A stretch of 64,000 bases of DNA from Adiantum capillus-veneris (lineage: Eukaryota; Streptophyta; Polypodiopsida; Polypodiales; Pteridaceae), in contig CM043965.1 of assembly GCA_014529385.2 (NCBI GenBank), positions 15,190,912 to 15,254,911 on the forward strand. The letters run 5' to 3'. How positions within the stretch are numbered: the first letter of the stretch is position 1; each line of letters opens with the position of its first letter. Below are positions 44,531 to 54,538 of the stretch, in pieces. A program made the position numbers and the translations under genes. The notes under the pieces are model-generated. The model saw nothing but the letters and a program-made list of their open reading frames with translations, did not search any database and was not told where the DNA came from.

Positions 44531-47257
44531 TACACTATGACAAGTTGGTTTGTGCAGAGCTCCCTGACAAGAATGTGTTTCCAAAGTTATTTGATGTAGT
44601 GAGCCGTTGTAATGTTCATGGTCCATGTGGTCCTTTGAAACCAAGTTCTCCATGTATGGTTGATGGAAAGTGTAGATTCAAGTTTCCACAAACATTTTCT
44701 ACGTCTACGAATGTAAATGAAAGTGGATATCCTGTGGATATGGGACGAGATGATGGAAGGTTTGTTCCATCTAAAAATTATAATTTAGATAATCGTTGGG
44801 GTGTTCCCTACAACCCTCTCTTATCACTGAGATACAGAGCCCATATTAATGTGGAGATTTGCTCAATTGTCACTGTTGTTAAATATCTTTATAATTATGT
44901 CTACAAGGGACATGATCGAGCCACTGTTGTTCTTCAAGATTCTGAAGGAGCTATTGATGAGATCAAGAGTTATCTCAATGCACGTTACATTTCTACATCT
45001 GAGGCTATGTGGAGAATATTTGGCTTTGACATGCATAGTGAAAGGCCAACTATTCAACGATTGCAAGTACACCTTCCATTGCAGAATATGGTTACATTTC
45101 AAGATGGTGATGATGTATCAGATTTGCTAGATAATGAGCAAAATCAAAAAACTACCTTGACGGAATGGTTTGTTACAAATCAAAAATATCCAGAAGCAAA
45201 TAGCCTCACATATACTGAATTTCCAAGTGGTTGGGTATGGAATAAAACTCGAAAGGCATCGTCTCCACGACAACATGGTGTTTCTATTGGAAGAATGTAT
45301 AATATTGTCCCTACTGCTGGTGAGGTTTATTACCTACGAATGCTACTCAATATTTGCAAGGGATGTAAATCTTTTGAAGACTTGCGGATGTATGATGGTC
45401 ACATTTATGATACATACAAGGAGGCATGTATAGCTAGAGGATTATTTCAAGATGATGAAGAATGGTCACTTTGCCTCCAAGAGGCATCTTTTCTTCAAAC
45501 TGGAATACAATTGAGACAATTGTTTGCAATCATATTAGTCTTTTGTGAGCCACTTCCTCCGGCTGCTCTTTGGGACAGGTTTTGTACCGAATTTTGTGAG
45601 GACTATGTTTATTATGCCCTAAGGATGCGTATTTCGGATGCAAGTGTACGATTTGATGTGGCAAAAAATCAAGCTTTGCTTCATATAGAATGCTTTTTGC
45701 AACAACATGGCAAGAGGCTTTGAGATCATATGTTTCCTGCAATAGACTCAACAATGGTATCCTTAAGTGAAAATGGTGCTATGGCTGAAGAAACAATGTT
45801 TAATGTTGATGAGCAGTGTAGTATAGCAGATCGTATGGATACTTCCTTAAAATGGGATCAACGAGATGCTTACCACCAAGTGCTGCAAGCTGTTGACACA
45901 CATTTAGGGAAGGTATTTTTCTTAGATGGTCCTGGTGGATTAGGAAAAACTTACCTATATAATGCACTTCTTTCACGAGTGCGAGGAAGTTGTAGAGTTG
46001 TTCTTGCATGTGCATCCTCAGGTATTGCAGCTTTGCTTTTGAGTAATGGAAGAACTGCTCATTCTAGGTTTAAGATACCTTTCGAGATTCACTCTGAAGC
46101 AACTTGCAATATAAAGGTAAATAGTCAACTTGCAGAACTTCTAAGGAATGCATCTTTACTTATATGGGATGAAGCTCCCATGACACATCGCTATGCATTT
46201 GAAGCAGTGGACAAAACTTTAAGAGATATTATGCAACGATACACTTTGTTTGGTGGAAAAGTCATTTTGTTTGGAGGCGACTTTCGACAAATACTACCTG
46301 TTGTACCAAAAGGGAGTCGTGCAGACATTGTAAATGCTTCGTTGTGTCATTCTCACATATGGAAGTATACGAAGATATTGAGGCTTACCAGAAATATCTG
46401 TATACTTGATTGCGGTTCAAATTCACTTCAACAAAGTTTTTCGGTGTTGGGTGCTTGATATTGGCAATGGGGATATGGATGATGGAGGAGACTTAGACAG
46501 AGTAAAAATACCTTCACACATGGTGCTTCCTGGAAATAGTTTGGCAGATCTTCTAAGCTTTATACATGGAGATTTGTATCATGTGCATGATCATGCAAGT
46601 TTTTTCAGAGATTGAGAAATACTTGCTCCGCGGAATAAAGAGGTGGATTTAATCAATGACTATGCATTGCAAAGAATGCATGGAGTTTTCAAAGAGTATC
46701 TGAGTGCATATTCAATTTGTATGTTAGAGGAAAACACACATTTGTACACAATTGAATATCTGAATAGCTTTACTCTTGGCGGTGGTTTTCCACTTCATGC
46801 TTTAGTCTTGAAAGAGAATGCTCCTATAATGTTGCTGCGAAATTTAGATCCAAGACGTGGATTATGCAACGGAACCAGATTGACATGTAAGCAATTTCAT
46901 CATAAGGTAATTGAGGCAGAGATAGTTACAGGATCAAATATTGGAGAGAGAGGTTTTATTCCAAGGATTGAATTTATTATTGGAAACCATCAGGGACTTT
47001 CATTTCAAATGAAGCGTCGTCAGTTTCCAATCAGGCTTGCTTTTGGGATGACTATCAACAAAGCACGAGGACAAACATTGGGAATTCTCGGTCTATATCT
47101 TGCATCATCGATCTTCTCTCACAGACAATTATATGTTGCAATGTCATGTGTGCGAAGTGCAGCTGCTATGAGAATTGTTGTCAATACTGAAAACACTCAA
47201 GAGGAGTGTTACTACACTCCAAACATTGTATTCAAGGAAGTATTACTAGCGAACTAA
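44518..47257 (+). pseudogene. Helitron Rep-helicase (RepHel), 5'-truncated and frameshifted
   Basis: The first segment (to 45723) is the part following the Rep nuclease: NVHGPCG, CRFKFPQTF, DNRWGVPYNPLLSLRYRAHINVEIC and YNYVYKGHDRATV, all typical of plant Helitrons. The HUH and two-Tyr Rep motifs are absent. After an in-frame TGA at 45721 the PIF1-type helicase starts: FFLDGPGGLGKTYLYNALL (Walker A), LLIWDEAPMTHRYAFEAVD (Walker B) and ILFGGDFRQILPVVPKGS. A frameshift near 46440 and a TGA at 46613 precede HALVLKENAPIMLLRNLDP, NGTRL, RRQFPIRLAFGMTINKARGQTL and QLYVAMSCVRS. The helicase motifs themselves are well kept. Walker A has Leu for the usual Thr or Ala. Confidence 0.88.
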
Positions 47258-47328
47258 TAACAATAAGTTCAAATTGACATTGTGGCTCTCACTTAAAGTC
47301 AGACACAATTGATGTTAAATTTTATTGA

Positions 47329-47955
47329 TCCTCGACGCAGCGCATCCTATATAGTGGGTCACATCACTGAACTCATTCGAGGTATTTATCTTCTTTTTAA
47401 TTTAGTGTATTAACTTGACCTATTATTTTCTTGAAAAGATTGGCTTATACATTGATTTACTTTGTTGAAGATCCACCACAATGGAGGGGAAGAGTTCCTG
47501 CTATGTTTTTGGTGATCTTATTTGATACTACTCATATTATATTGTAAGAGTTTTTATATGGTATATTGGTAGTTTTAAGCTTTTATTGCTTTACATAATT
47601 CATGGATGCCTTTGCAGAGATCATTGCCATCGAGGATTTATCATCGTAGGTGTTTATGAAATGCTATACTTAGGTAGAGATATGTCTATGGAAGTTCTTG
47701 GATACTACCATGTTGCCTTTTCTCCGGACCATAAGCATCGTCGAATTCAAGTTAATATTTATTTGGTTTGTGAGTGACGAGACGCCAATCAATGCACAAC
47801 AAGTGGGGGTTGTTGGAGATCGCACTACACCATATCGATTGAGGATATTTACCTTAGTTGAAACACCCCCCCGTATCTTACAAAATGTATACGACATAGG
47901 TCCTTGGACTTATAGAATCCCTAACGTGGTCTCTCGAAGGCTACATTTTGAATAA
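47329..47955 (+). pseudogene. Captured gene fragment X1 (three exons), unknown function
   Basis: Three segments with splice-like borders join in frame: to ATTCGAG|GTATTT (47381), ag|ATCCACC to ATT|GTAAGA (about 47472-47541), and tgcag|AGATCATTGC onward (47619). The joined frame gives ITELIRDPPQWRG, then DHCHRGFIIVGVYEMLYLG and MEVLGYYHVAFSPDH. A stop near 47777 is followed by PYRLRIFTLVETPPRILQN and GPWTYRIPNVVSRRLHF. I recognise no domain. Its exon pattern and residues match X2. Confidence 0.5.
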
Positions 47956-48041
47956 CTCTTTTGTATTGTCTCTGCTACATTCAAAATATTCAAAGCATCT
48001 TTATAAGTTGTGAAATTTCAAAGTCTTTTGAATTGCTTTCA

Positions 48042-48076
<35 letters not shown>

Positions 48077-48181
48077 TCCTTTACTTAAACAAATTCTCTA
48101 CAGTATGATCATCAAAGTCTTCTTTATTTTATTTCATATCTCTTGCTCTTAAACTTCTAAATCTCCGTTGTTAGAGCAGAT

Positions 48182-48804
48182 AAAGAATGGCACGATACAT
48201 CATGTTTCGTACACCTTCAATGATGTACCTTTTTATATTAGAGGTATGTAAAATCGTATCTTTGATACTTACTTTTACCATGAATGAGAACTTTGTGGTC
48301 TTTATTATATAATTACATGTGTGACGTTGTTTTCTAGATCCTCCATTGTGTAGGGGTCCTGCACATGCTGAGGACATTATTCGTATTATCGAGGATTTTG
48401 AGATCCTTCGGTGCGTATATCTTGAACTTGAATCCATGTGACGCTAATGTGTTGTTACCTTTTATGCCTGAATGGTTGGTTGTTATCTTCATTGCAGGCT
48501 TCAATATTATTGCAGACATTCTGTCTTGGAATTATATGAAGCACGAGATTTTAGAAGTGTTGTAGGTTATTATCACATAGAGTTTGATATAGATGATATG
48601 CGAATCACTATACGAGAGTTAGGTATGCAATGGCCTCTCAATTGAAACTTTTCATACGGTCCCTATGGAGTGAATGAATGGATGTTTAGAATCTATTCTT
48701 TGGGTGACTCACCTCGGTGCCTCGGTCGCCGTGTTCGACGTGTTGGACCTTGGATCTTGAGAGTTCCAAGTAGAGTGTGTCGTAGGCTCAACTTCTCTAG
48801 ATGA
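48182..48804 (+). pseudogene. Captured gene fragment X2, paralogue of X1
   Basis: It has the same three-exon layout: ATTAGAG|GTATGT (48241), tctag|ATCCTCC to CTTCG|GTGCGT (48411), and tgcag|GCTTCAATATTAT (48498). The joined frame reads FYIRDPPLCRGPAHAEDIIR, then LQYYCRHSVLELYEARDFRS and VVGYYHIEFDIDDMRITIRE. A stop follows, then EWMFRIYSLGDSPRCLGRR and VGPWILRVPSRVCRRLNFSR. The shared anchors with X1 are RDPP..RG, YE, VxGYYH, GPW and RRL.F. Function is unknown. Confidence 0.5.
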
Positions 48805-48899
48805 TCGAACACTTTGATCCATTGTTTATGCATTCTAAGAACCATATTTTTTAACTTATTGTTGGCTTATTGAGGTGGGTTTTTATCTACTACATAGGT

Positions 48900-48908
<9 letters not shown>

Positions 48909-48962
<54 letters not shown>
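48909..48962. repeat. (GA)n microsatellite
   Basis: A GA tract ending in GAGCGAGC. Confidence 0.95.
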
Positions 48963-48963
<1 letters not shown>

Positions 48964-48989
48964 GAACTTTGCTAATTGCTAATGTAGGT

Positions 48990-49416
48990 TAACATGGGTC
49001 ATGATGTATTGGCTATTCTCCCAATACATATAAAGATGCATATCTATTTGAAAGTTAAGGAAGAGTATATTTGTCAAGGAAATGGTACATGGTGTTGGTG
49101 GCATCATTGGGTGTATTCATATGCAGATGGGTGGTATTGAAATTATGGACGCTTAAGCATTTCACTATGCAAAGTGCCACAAATATTGAGCGAAATAAAA
49201 TTGATGAGAGTCCTACAAGAACTACATATGGTTGATATTTATTATGTCAATGTTTGTGGTTGTGATATTCAATTGCGAAAGATATATCACAATAATAAAT
49301 CTTATATTTCAGATGAAGAGTTTGAAGTTTTGAAATTAATTATCAAGTTTATCAATGGGATATATTGGAGTGATCCTCAACCGTCTAAGTATAGAGTAGA
49401 ATATGAGTCGTTGTAA
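48990..49416 (+). pseudogene. Captured gene fragment X3, unknown
   Basis: An ATG at 48992 opens MGHDVLAILPIHIKMHIYLK, then GTWCWWHHWVYSYADGWY. An in-frame TGA near 49138 follows, and the same frame continues VPQILSEIKLMRVLQ ... SDEEFEVLKLIIKFINGIYW to 49416. It is preceded by an acceptor-like 'tgtag'. The fairly long open frame and natural composition suggest a real protein fragment. No family is recognised. Confidence 0.4.
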
Positions 49417-49561
49417 ACAAAAACATCGAGGTTGTTGTAAAGACTTTGAGCTAATAGATCTCTTGACATTCTTTGGCAATGCAGCTCTATTTTGGCATGA
49501 CGAATAGTAATTGAAGTGTTCGTATTGTGCTTAAGTGCACTTTTAACAAGTGGCCATGTTG

Positions 49562-49566
<5 letters not shown>

Positions 49567-49606
<40 letters not shown>
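49567..49606. repeat. (CT)n microsatellite
   Basis: Uninterrupted CT dinucleotides. Confidence 0.95.
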
Positions 49607-49608
<2 letters not shown>

Positions 49609-49649
49609 ATAATTTTAAGCTTTGAGTACTAATGTTGCCCTCTTTTCTT

Positions 49650-49879
49650 GCAGCCAATTAAATGGCCACGAAATTGTGAATATTTTTTCAAGTGTAAAAA
49701 ATCTTATTGTTGATGCCCTTGAAGAAAGTTTGTTACTTGTTGAATGGGGATGGCAATGGGCATGGGAAGTGATTGAGAAAAACTACACTGTTTGGGGGTC
49801 ATATGTAGATGACGAGTTGGACACGATTTACATCAAATTGCTCCCTATTTCTTTCCCAATCTTAACCTCATGCTCTTAA
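49650..49879 (+). pseudogene. Possible captured exon X4, unknown
   Basis: A 'tttcttgcag' acceptor-like site at 49652 is followed by a frame reading NGHEIVNIFSSVKNLIVDAL, EESLLLVEWGWQWAWEVIE and YVDDELDTIYIKLL, ending at 49879. It is not identifiable. Confidence 0.3.
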
Positions 49880-50091
49880 AGCAAGAGCTTGGGTTGCTTC
49901 GTCATTACAAAATTTACTTGAGCTGAGTTCAAAAAATAGATTTAAGAGAAGTTTGTAGAGCTCCAGCTTAATATATTGATCCCATTGAAATAGCACGACT
50001 AAGAGTGCTATGCAGATATATTCCTGAGCCTTTTTGACAATAATGTAAACTGTTTTTTTTTGTTGAAATATGTCTCTTTAGTGATTTGCTT

Positions 50092-50384
50092 TTATGTAAA
50101 TTGTGTGTGTGTTTGTGTGTGCGCGCGCACGGAAGGGAGAAGGAGAAGAGAAAGATGCGAAAAGGTTAAATGTAGCATGAGTAGTCTAAAGGAGCCAAAG
50201 ACAGAGTGAGATAAGAACTTGCATTTGAACAATGGGTAAATAAGTATTCGTACGTCATTCGTGATAGTGTCGATCATGTGTGTATCATGGAGAGATGTAT
50301 AAAGATATCCACACACACAAACACATACAAAGTGAGGCGGTAAGAGTGAGCGAAACCCGTCGGTAGGCGGGTCGCGCGAGCTAG
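50092..50384 (+). repeat. Helitron 3' terminal region
   Basis: It contains a GT/GC run, the block shared with 44235-44530, and the terminal hairpin and CTAG. Confidence 0.85.
50355..50372 (+). other. Helitron 3' hairpin
   Basis: ACCCG and CGGGT pair around an 8-base loop, 8 bases before CTAG, the expected layout for a Helitron termination signal. Confidence 0.75.
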
Positions 50385-50417
50385 TGGAATATAAATTTGC
50401 AAGTAAGCCGCTACTTA
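50385..50417 (+). repeat. Target repeat, part between Helitron and MITE
   Basis: 'tggaatataaatttgcaagtaagccgctactta' continues the repeat unit cut at 40870. The unit resumes after the MITE at 50823 (caaatgcgacattttctcgc). Confidence 0.85.
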
Positions 50418-50820
50418 GGGTAAAGGGGCCAATAGCGGACCACCTAAGGAAGGCGAAGAATTGCACTCAGTGTACATAACAGTTTTCAGCTTGGGAGGGC
50501 ACGATCAAAAGCTCAACACAAGGGCTATCTAGGATAGTAAGGCCAACTTGAATGGTGCGACATAGAAGCGGTACGACACAGTTCGAAATTCCATGTGTAA
50601 CAAAAACGACCATGGAAAGGGAGACGCCGCGGGGTGTATATAGTGCATTGTGGCCAACAAGGCTCGATCTTGATATCGGACGATCAGGATTGCACCCAAC
50701 TCTCGGCTAACCAGTACACCATCCGTTAGCTTGTGTTCTTCTTCTGGAGGAAACTTGTACAAGTAAGGGGCTTGCCGCGTTTTGGGATTGGAACCCGGCA
50801 CGCTATTGGCCCCTTTACCC
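50418..50820. mobile_element. 403-bp MITE with 20-bp perfect TIRs and TA target duplication
   Basis: GGGTAAAGGGGCCAATAGCG at the left and its exact reverse complement at the right are flanked by TA (50416-50417 and 50821-50822). The empty site is present at 40800-40815 (ctacttacaaatg), confirming the ends. A TA duplication fits Tc1/mariner-type MITEs. On the minus strand it contains GTACTGGTTAGCCGAGAG, which resembles a tRNA box A. Confidence 0.85.
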
Positions 50821-50875
50821 TACAAATGCGACATTTTCTCGCTTACTCACTGTAAATTCCCAATGGTAGGAAGCT

Positions 50876-51312
50876 TTGGGTCCTCCCTCTTTCTTTTTCG
50901 TCTTCTTCACACTCAACATGGTGCATCTCATGTTGACGAATATAACGTCTCTCACTACAAAGCTACGGCCGCTGAGTCCTCTTCTGCATCATAGTCTCAT
51001 GACGACCTGCACTCATCTGCAGCAGCAGCAGCATCAACAACAGCTACATTCTTATCTCCAACATCAACAATTGCAGGCAGGAGAAGTGTGCACCCGAGCT
51101 CGCCATCTCCATCCCCAGGGCCATGAAAGAAGCCATCGCCAGCAGGATTGTCTTTTGCATGTCGCTTCTACTATAGCCCTTACGGAGGAGGAAGAACGGG
51201 CTTCTGCTCCACCTTCTCCTGCACCTCTAGTAGTTGTATCGTTTTACAAGTTTGCTCACCTTCCTGACTACCAATCAAAGAGACAGCCTCTGAAAGATCT
51301 TTGCGAAGAACT
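50876..51312 (+). pseudogene. Possible first exon of a rhodanese-domain (STR-like) gene
   Basis: The end of the open frame reads LVVVSFYKFAHLPDYQSKRQ, then LKDLCEEL, followed by a good splice donor (gaactG|GTAAGC at 51312). The V-x-x-F-Y-K-F-x-x-L-x-D start is typical of the N-terminal domain preceding rhodanese in the UPF0176/STR8-type sulfurtransferases of plants. An alternative frame at 51010-51110 is Ser/Thr/Ala-rich, as a plastid transit peptide would be, and implies a frameshift near 51110. Downstream exons were not found, so this is a fragment or a gene split by later insertions. Confidence 0.35.
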
Positions 51313-52029
51313 GGTAAGCAGTTGGTTGTTGAAGTCGTCTGATTGTGTTGCTAGAGTTTTTGGGTTGGCCATGAGGTTTAGGTTTCGATGGCTGGACTTG
51401 TCACATGAATCAGAAAAGAATCATTGAAATTGCAATCTACTATCCAGAGTAAATGCCATAATTTTCACTAGAATTCTGTTGAATGGTATCAGGCACGAAC
51501 ACCTAGGGTGAGACGGCTTGGGTATTAGGAACAAGAACGATTGATTCAGTGTTGCAGTAGCGCCAACCACGAGGAAGTTAAGTGCGATTATCCTTGAAAT
51601 GAAGCTGCAATACGGGAGGGTAATTTGTGCGTATGTTCTTCTTACTGTGCCAGCTGCTGTTGAGCAACTAGATTTAGGAAATGCAAATGGCTTACCTCTT
51701 CTTGGGAACTCCTGCAGCTCGGGTATCATTGCTTATCGTATTAAGCAAAAGAGACAGAACACCCTATACTCAACATCCATAACATACAAGAAACAAACAG
51801 CAGAAACAAAGACAATCACACTATTACCAGAGAGCAAATTTGGATGGGAACTCAAACAATGATGTTAAACCTCAAACTTGCAATTCGATAACGCAGAAAC
51901 ATGTTTAGAAGATCAAATGACACTTTGTTTCTTAGGGGAGTAACTTAGACTTACCTAATTATAAATTTGGAAACAATATATTCAATTCGGTTTTCTCCCT
52001 GCCTGCCCTTGTATGTCATTCCAGTGCAG
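51313..52029. other. No gene recognised; contains a tRNA-iMet primer-like sequence
   Basis: TGGTATCAGGCACG near 51484 resembles a degenerate primer site, so part may be decayed LTR element. A 102-codon minus-strand frame (51729-51421) has no recognisable domain. Confidence 0.3.
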
Positions 52030-52062
52030 AACAGTATATCCAGCGTTTTTGGGAGCAATAGC

Positions 52063-52095
<33 letters not shown>

Positions 52096-52304
52096 GCCCT
52101 CTCTTGGCCTGCCCTATGTGCAGGAGTTGTAGGCTGTGGCTTCCAAAGGAATCTTGTGGTGGGCCTTTGTTTAGAGGCTTGTGCAATGGAGTTCTATCGT
52201 GATAGATCAGAGATCTGGTGGGCTGCCTGTGTTAGAGAGGAGGTGTGCTCACAGTTGAAGACTTGGTCATCATCTGTTTCACCTTTTTCGTTGCACCTTT
52301 GACA
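52030..52304 (+). repeat. Partial LTR ending in a primer site, plus strand
   Basis: A CT tract at 52063-52094 is followed by sequence that ends CTTTGACA at 52304, with 'gagtatcagagcc' next. That is the tRNA-iMet primer site with its first bases altered. The element is cut about 45 bp later at the border of element F. Confidence 0.45.
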
Positions 52305-52349
52305 GAGTATCAGAGCCATGTGTGCTCTCTGGTTGGATCGGTGATTTGT

Positions 52350-52932
52350 ATGAGTACTGAACTGAGAGAGAGAGATGACACGCGACACAGAGTGGCGGAA
52401 TTCCACCCGAGAGAGTATTGGCCTCAAACCTTGGCGCCCCTTTTGGTATATCTTTATATTGCATCAACACAGTACAAGCCGGTACTCCAGTCTCTGCACC
52501 TTCTCTGAGAGAATGAGCCCTAACCTCATATTTAAAGGCCCTTGGCTTGAAAAGCAATTACAGTGAAAAGCCTTCAAAACTCAAAAGATTTTGGTCCAAA
52601 AGCAATGGCAAAAAGCTGCCAGCGTAAAACAGGGAATTCTGCACAACTGCAACGTCAGCAGTCAACGCAAAACGCAGAAATCTGTACAGTGCCACGTCAT
52701 CATGTCAGCAGAAAATCTAGAGCGTCCGTACAGTTGCCACATCATCAGCTTTTGCGTGGGTCGTGCTTTACTTTAATTCCTTTATGTCACTGGGGCCCCA
52801 TCGGACGGGGTCGCTATAAGTTGGTAGGACTTCTTCTTCTGTTACTTGTTCTTCTTAGGGTTTAGACCCTCGGCCAGCATCTGTAAGTTGGCTCCATTCT
52901 TCAGGGCTTTGACACGTTAGCAGTTTGTGACA
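52350..52932 (-). repeat. 3' LTR of element F, truncated
   Basis: On the minus strand it starts TGTCACAAACTGC at 52932, right after a purine tract. It matches 54595-55176 closely. The last ~60 bp, including the TTGTGACA end, is missing. Confidence 0.8.
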
Positions 52933-52946
52933 TCTCCCCTTCTTGA
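52933..52946 (-). other. Polypurine tract of element F
   Basis: The minus strand reads caagaaggggaga directly before TGTCACAAAC. Confidence 0.65.
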
Positions 52947-53299
52947 AAGAGAGTAATCGTCCACGATTACAGCATATCTGCAAAACAACTCAAGTTAGCT
53001 CAAAAATTTCTGAGGGACAATCAATTTGCTCTTTTTGTTAAGGAGTTAGCTTCTCCTTTCGGCTCTTTTGATCACAGAGTTGGCTTCTCCTTTCGTCCAG
53101 ATCGGGACTCTTGATATTCTGGCGTAGTAAAATTAGCCATCACGCCCAGATCGCACTGATCTTCCACGGGTGTCTTGATGCACTAAAGTTACATACCCAG
53201 GCAATCTCATCCAATTATGATTATTCAGTGGTTGGCACATCACAATGCAACACAAGTGCTCACATATGCATGTTACAAGATAGAAACATAAAGCCGCCG

Positions 53300-53665
53300 A
53301 TGAACACCCCCTGCAAATAACCATCTGAGTCTGGGCCATGAGCTGTTCAACGACTTCCTCATCACTCCTCCCGCAAATAACCTAAAAAGGTCCGGGCCAT
53401 GAGATATAGAGGCCTTTTACAACCAAACGCTTCCCAGACCATAGCGTGCGTCGTTTGGAGGTGCTGAGAGTAACCACTGCTCAGACTTCTTAATACTCCT
53501 CCCGCATAACCATCCAGGTTTAGGCCGGGAGTCACAACAACAATACCCCCTCCCCCCCGCCCCACAAATAACCACAAGGGTCCGGGCCATGAGTAAAAAC
53601 AACACTTTTCAATCATTTAATACTCCCCCCGCAAATAACCACAAGGGTCCGGGCCATGAGTATGA
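53300..53665 (+). repeat. Five dispersed copies of a ~32-bp motif in element F
   Basis: The core 'gcaaataaccacaagggtcc' with 'gggccatgag' recurs at about 53310, 53372, 53505 (altered), 53571 and 53630, with variable spacers. The function is unknown. Confidence 0.7.
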
Positions 53666-54525
53666 ACAAGCATTCTCAAACATCATTTGTCACCACTCCA
53701 CCCGGGAGTAAAATCACCAACATTGAAACCGGTATTAAAACCAGAGTCAACAATTCAAATCGGCACCAAGACAGGTTCAAAACAGATACCATCCATTTCA
53801 AACAGATTCCAAACAGGATCACCAAACAAGTTCTCAAGCAGATTTCAAACTTAAAAAGCAATCTTGACATCAGTCGAGCTTGAAAAGTTGAATGACTTTC
53901 CATCCTGAAACCTGCACCAAAAAAATTAGGGTTAGGTTCATTCCATAGGGTCGTAGCCGAGCACAACATGGTCCATTAGCTCTTGGAAAAACAGTGTTTC
54001 TTTGGCGGCAATGGTAGCAATCGCACTAAACCTCCAAGGTCATCTGCTCGTGAAGAGACATCTCCCAGGGAGATGTCGGGAAATTTCAAGTTATAATCTG
54101 CTAGGGTTTCCATGGCAAGCATTTCAGGATACCCCACTCTGTCAGAAGTTGCACTCCGAAGGAAGATGTCAGAAACCATACAACTTCGGGCAAAAAATTC
54201 TCTTGAAAGCTTGCCAAGTCCTTGGAAGTGTGCGGCTTTGTAGCTATAGACACCAACATCTGCATGGCACTGCTTTTGAGAAAAACAGTGACTCGAAACA
54301 AATCTTGGATCCTTCTTTGCAAGTAATCTTTATGGCTTATGCCCTGTAAGACATGAGCGGTGAAGACGAGAGCGCGCCCGATGCGCGATGAAGTAAGAGT
54401 GGGAGTGCCTAATAAGTCCGAGTCGGAGCACGAAGCTAAAATTTTCAATGAACTTTGGAAGTGCGATCTTGCTCTGTCTGCTCTTTGGTGGGACCGGTAT
54501 GCTTTCAGAAAAGCAAACGCTTGAT

Positions 54526-54537
54526 GCTCTGATACCA
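54526..54537 (-). other. Primer-binding site of element F (tRNA-iMet)
   Basis: TGGTATCAGAGC on the minus strand, one base from the LTR end. Confidence 0.8.
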
Positions 54538-54538
54538 C

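Larger units (their letters stand above)
40871..50384 (+). mobile_element. Helitron, 9.5 kb, with both termini and its insertion site visible
   Basis: The 5' end is TCTACTAACATAATATGG, directly after an A. The 3' end is CTAG (50381-50384), preceded by a hairpin (50355-50372) and followed by T. Neighbouring uninterrupted repeat units read gattctA|TGTAATATAAATTTGC. The occupied site reads gattctA|TC...CTAG|TGGAATATAAATTTGC, so insertion is exactly between A and T with no target duplication, as known for Helitrons. Inside are a truncated Rep-helicase gene on the plus strand, a 708-bp repeat array, a second 3'-end-like copy (44235-44530) and captured gene fragments. Confidence 0.88.

Noticed and set aside
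51484-51497. Primer site of another LTR element
   Set aside because: TGGTATCAGGCACG is close to a tRNA-iMet site but no LTR end CA or second LTR supports it.
52279-52866. ORFs across the F LTR that repeat at 54562-55108
   Set aside because: They recur only because the LTR is duplicated; frames differ and composition is non-protein-like.
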